NCBI RefSeq assembly: GCF_000247695.1
Contig: NW_004624854.1
Coordinates: 5,607,917 to 5,671,916 of the forward strand
Source of the DNA: Heterocephalus glaber
Taxonomy: Eukaryota; Chordata; Mammalia; Rodentia; Bathyergidae
Length of the DNA stretch: 64,000 bases
Direction of reading: 5' to 3'
Below, in pieces: positions 60,674 to 64,000 of the stretch (position 1 is its first letter; the number at the start of each line of letters is the position of its first letter). The notes under the pieces were generated by a model that was not told the origin of the DNA, ran no database searches, and was given only the letters and a program-made list of their open reading frames with translations. The position numbers and the translations under genes were made by a program.

Positions 60674-60808
60674 GATACCAGTCGTGCATGGTGGCACACT
60701 ACTAGAGTCCCAGCTACTTAGGAGGTTTGGGTGGAGGGATCACCTAAGTCCAAGAATTGAGCCCAGCCTCGGCAACACAGCAATACCCCATCTCAAACAA
60801 AACACAGT
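60674..60808 (+). repeat. 7SL-derived SINE (B1/Alu-like monomer)
   Basis: 'tcgtgcatggtggcacacta', 'gtcccagctacttaggaggt', 'agcccagcctcggcaacaca' and 'ccccatctcaaacaaaac' follow the 7SL-derived layout. Confidence 0.8.
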
Positions 60809-61329
60809 GCCCAAACAAACAAAAAACTTGGTACTAAAAGGAACCTTTCAGTTGGTTTAAGTACCTTTACAGACATTCTGAGACCCAGAGAAATGAGAAG
60901 GTGACTGGTTTAAGATCACCCAGTATTTCAGGGCCAGGACCTCCTCACATTCTTAGCTAAGAGCCATGGACCCCTCAGGACATCCACAAATGGGCTTCTA
61001 CCTAGGAACCGAAATTGTCCATACCACTGTACATCAATCTGGGGACACCAGGAACCCCCATTAGATTCCCAATGGGCCATACAACTTTCCTAAAGGTTAA
61101 CTGACAAATTATTTAAATGATACATGGACTTGCTGGACTACTCTAAGAGAACATAAATCTCTAACTTAAATGGCATGATATTTCAATGAAAGAAGTTTAA
61201 CATTCTACTATATCATGTTGTCTACACGGAAAGGCTTTCAAATATCCATTTATTTCATGGTGTAAATTGGAGATCAGAATACTATAAGAAAATTAAGTAA
61301 CAAAGACATATTAAGATTCTTATACTTAC

Positions 61330-61390
61330 CCAAATCATTAGTAAACTCATTAGATTCTTCTCCAAAAATGTTTTTTTCCAAGCCTGGAAA
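61330..61390 (-). CDS. INPP1: INPP1 coding exon 2: residues 69-89
   Basis: A 61-nt exon. Acceptor gaatcattcag|TTTCC, donor GATTTGG|GTAAGT; enters in phase 0 and leaves in phase 1. Encodes FPGLEKNIFGEESNEFTNDL plus the first base of Gly89. It carries Glu79 and Glu80; Glu79 is a metal ligand in the human enzyme. It is too short to be found by open-frame length; I identified it by the conserved GEES motif and the fit of the phases. Confidence 0.96.
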
Positions 61391-63604
61391 CTGAATGATT
61401 CAGAATATGACAAAACCCAAAATAACAACAAAAACCCACACACATTTTCAATTCTGAACAGATTTCCATTTTACATTCCAAGTTAAATCACACAATTCTG
61501 AAATTCAGGAATTTCTAATTCTAGAAACAAATTGACATACGAAACTGAAGCCAGCTTGGTTCAGTGCTCAGTTTTCTAACGTATTCCTGTTCATCTGCCA
61601 CTCAGAAAGTCTAAATCATGGTGGAGGACTGGTTTTTTTATGTCTTGTCCTTCTCCCATGTATAAGGACCATAGAACTAGAATGCTTGCAAAGGAGATAT
61701 TTTAACTATTGCTCTTAAACAGCACACGAATGGCTTACACAAGGTAGTATTATAGGTCAAGTACCTAAATTACTAAGACTAGAAAGAAGAAGTGAGAAGA
61801 TACCATTAGATTTTATTTGCATTTTTCAAATGGGTTTCTGTACCTATTGGACTTACCAATAGCTTTTTTTCAATATTACCTTGCTAGCCTGAAAAGCAAA
61901 CTATTTTATTGACCAATAATTTATATATCAATACCAAATGAATAAATGGAGTCGTCAGAGCCTCCTCTCATCTCTGTATGATTGAGCAGCTTTCTGACAC
62001 ATATTGTTTCTGATCCTCAGTCGTAAAGACATTTTTCTCAAGATATGTGCCAAATGATGTTCCCTGATGATGTTCTCAGGGAACAAAAGCAAGGAAATGC
62101 TTCAAATACTGTAACTCCATTGCCTGCAGATGGTCAGAAGCTTTAATAATGCCAACAGCTACCACTTATTTTTTCCTCTCTCTTTACAAGCCTGCAAGAG
62201 CTGGCAACCAAGTTACTCAGCACGGACTAACGCTTTGTCTCCTAAGCCTGCTTACAGATCTTTGCTAAGGCTACTAGGATATGAAATAAAAATATTGTAT
62301 ATAACCGAAATTGAGTGACAGTACATACATTCTGGCGTTTACTTCATGAAGGAGCAATTGCCTGAACTTGTTACAACGCTCTGGGGTAAATATTAGCCTA
62401 TAAAAATGAATGTCAATACATATCTAATCCAGTTGTTCAATTGTCCCTCAGTAACAAAAATAAAAGTTCTTCACTTAGTTGACTGGAGCCAGATGAGGCA
62501 AGAAAGAATATAGTTTGTAGAAATTTCATGGGGTCATTTATTCTTTTTTCCTGCCTATGGCTAACATTTATGTAAATGATTCTAAATGATTCTCCAAATT
62601 AGAATTTTATAGAATATATTCCACTATTTTATAATGCTTTCTGTCATAAGGTTCTATCTTCCTAAACATGGAAACATTATTGGATTATCATATAAAAGGC
62701 AATATAGTATTGCAAATAACAGACTCTGGAGCCAGCTTGTCTGTGTTCAAAAACTCGCCTGGCCACTCATTTTCTGTGTAATGTTAAGTTACCTAAATTC
62801 TCCATGCCCTTTTTAAAAATCCATTATATTAAAATAATGGTTCTTACCTCACAAAATCGTTATAAAAATTAGGTAAGTGAATATATTTAAAGTTCTTAGA
62901 ACAGGGAGTATGTATCTGCTAATATTATTACCATTATTAATACTATTTTTGAATACCATTTCTCCAATTAGCTGAAGGTACTTAGAATCACCATCACTGT
63001 TACTTATGACAGTATTTTTCTAGTAGAATAAATGGAAGCTTTATCTAGGCACAAGCCCATAACAAAGGCAAATATGAGATAAATGATTAAGTCCAAAAGA
63101 TAAGACTTAACTATATCAAGTTAAAAAATTAAGGTTATGAAACAGTGTGCTCTCATTTCTGTTGAAATAAATTATATGGGTCATGTGCACACAGGAACAT
63201 GGAAAGAACATATTCTAACAATATCTAGCAGAACACAGCTGTGGTTTTCTCTAGTGGTGGGATTAAAAGGATTCTTAATTTTGCTTATGTCTCAGAGAGT
63301 ATGTATTGTTTATTAAGATGAAACTCATTAATAAATGAGTGATTTTTAGTGAAACCCAATAAATGAAAGGTTCTATACAGAATGTTCATCTCTAGGTGTT
63401 AAAATTGTGATTCTTGTGTTTTCTGTTCTGTATTTTAAAGATTTTCCTCAATGAATACTTTATTAATTTTGCAGTCCTAACAAGGGTGGAAACCCCAAGG
63501 TGTGTATTTGAAATCCAGCCTACGGGAGGTCAAAGTTATGCTATTCCACGGGGGAAAAACCACAGAGGCAAACTCCTGAGCCACCATCCTGTGACTGTTT
63601 TTAC
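61391..63604 (-). other. INPP1: INPP1 intron 1 (after the first coding exon)
   Basis: Donor AACAAG|GTAAAA. Apart from one MIR at 62.69-62.96 kb it is AT-rich unique sequence; the small open frames here have no recognisable features. Confidence 0.9.
62690..62960 (+). repeat. MIR SINE in INPP1 intron 1
   Basis: Forward MIR: 'acagactctggagccagctt', 'gttcaaaaactcgcctggcc', 'ttaagttacctaaattctcc', 'taatggttcttacctcacaa' and 'agttcttagaacagggagta'. Confidence 0.88.
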
Positions 63605-63808
63605 CTTGTTCTCCATGTTCTGTTTTATAACTTCCTGTACCAGCACATCAGCCAGGGTCTTGAAATCCAAGGTGAACTTCTTGTTCTTCTCTCCCTCCTT
63701 CTTCTCTTCGATGAGCAGCTGGAAGAGGGCTTCTTGCTGCCTGCACGCCCGGGCGATGTTGGCCGCTTTCTCGGAGATGCGGAGCAGCTCCCGGAGGATG
63801 TCGGACAT
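63605..63808 (-). CDS. INPP1: INPP1 coding exon 1: residues 1-68
   Basis: Starts at the ATG at 63808 (gcagcaATGTCC, purine at -3), the start used in other mammals; an upstream in-frame GTG reading is ignored. Reads MSDILRELLRISEKAANIAR, then ACRQQEALFQLLIEEKKEGE, and ends KQNMENK at the donor AACAAG|GTAAAA. Asp54 in TLAD is the first metal-binding residue, at the human position. There is no signal peptide or membrane segment, in keeping with a cytosolic enzyme. It joins 61390 in phase 0. Confidence 0.97.
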
Positions 63809-63867
63809 TGCTGCCCTCACTTTTCAGCAGTGCCCACAGAAGCGGCACCCACCCTGTGAGCCGTCAG
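63809..63867 (-). other. INPP1: INPP1 5' UTR and splice acceptor
   Basis: On the minus strand a strong pyrimidine tract (ctttcacattctcacgcttg, then cttccccag) ends at 63868, predicting an acceptor and a short 5' UTR up to the ATG. At least one non-coding first exon should therefore lie to the right of the window. The remaining 63868-64000 is intron. Confidence 0.7.
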
Positions 63868-64000
63868 CTGGGGAAGCAAGCGTGAGAATGTGAAAGAGAA
63901 AGCACTGCACAGAGTGATGTCAGGGGCCTCCTGACTACCAGCAACCCATCCATCGGGCGGCCAACCGGGTCAGCCCCGCTGAGCAGCTAGCAGACCCACA

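Larger units (their letters stand above)
58475..61329 (-). other. INPP1: INPP1 intron 2
   Basis: Bounded by GG|GTAAGT and ctag|GGG. Contains a B1-dID with a CA microsatellite tail, two ID elements and a 7SL-like SINE. A possible weak MIR remnant lies near 60870-60960. I recognise nothing in 58.9-59.7 or 59.8-60.4 kb. Confidence 0.9.

Overview
The window is nuclear genomic DNA from a placental mammal, almost certainly a rodent outside the mouse/rat group. Two things support this. It carries exons of two conserved vertebrate genes with canonical GT-AG splice sites. It is also full of rodent SINEs: tRNA-derived ID-type elements with intact A- and B-box sequences, and the B1-dID chimeric SINE known from squirrel-related and beaver-type rodents. 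Old mammalian MIR, L1M and MaLR/ERVL relics lie beneath them. I cannot name the species from sequence alone; a beaver or squirrel relative is my best guess.

Two protein-coding genes are present, both on the minus strand. INPP1 (inositol polyphosphate 1-phosphatase) occupies about 53.5-63.9 kb. Its whole coding sequence can be read from five exons (63808-63605, 61390-61330, 58474-58274, 55995-55821, 54303-53748), giving 398 residues with all metal-binding catalytic residues kept. MFSD6 (a major-facilitator-superfamily-like membrane protein) is represented by its large first coding exon (7572-6014, 519 complete codons). A CpG island at about 25.4-26.5 kb probably holds its promoter and non-coding exon 1. 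The C-terminal exons are not seen and should lie beyond the left edge. The order INPP1 then MFSD6, head to tail on one strand, matches the human 2q32 locus.

Layout: 1-6.0 kb is MFSD6 intron; 6.0-7.6 kb is the MFSD6 coding exon; 7.6-26.1 kb is the MFSD6 5' intron, with SINEs, L1 3' ends and LTRs; 25.4-26.5 kb is the CpG island; 26.5-53.5 kb is intergenic, with stacked L1M copies carrying nested LTRs, a CTCF-like motif near 39.94 kb, a 100-N assembly gap at 45.1 kb and an L1 with an inverted 5' part at 49.6-51.4 kb; 53.5-63.9 kb is INPP1; and the last bases are upstream INPP1 intron or promoter-proximal sequence.

I found no operon, CRISPR array, phage or other novel multi-gene system. The unusual material is transposon archaeology (nested LTRs with target duplications, one textbook 5'-truncated L1 with a 16-bp duplication, a burst of ID insertions), the regulatory candidates (CpG island, CTCF-like site) and low-complexity polypurine tracts.
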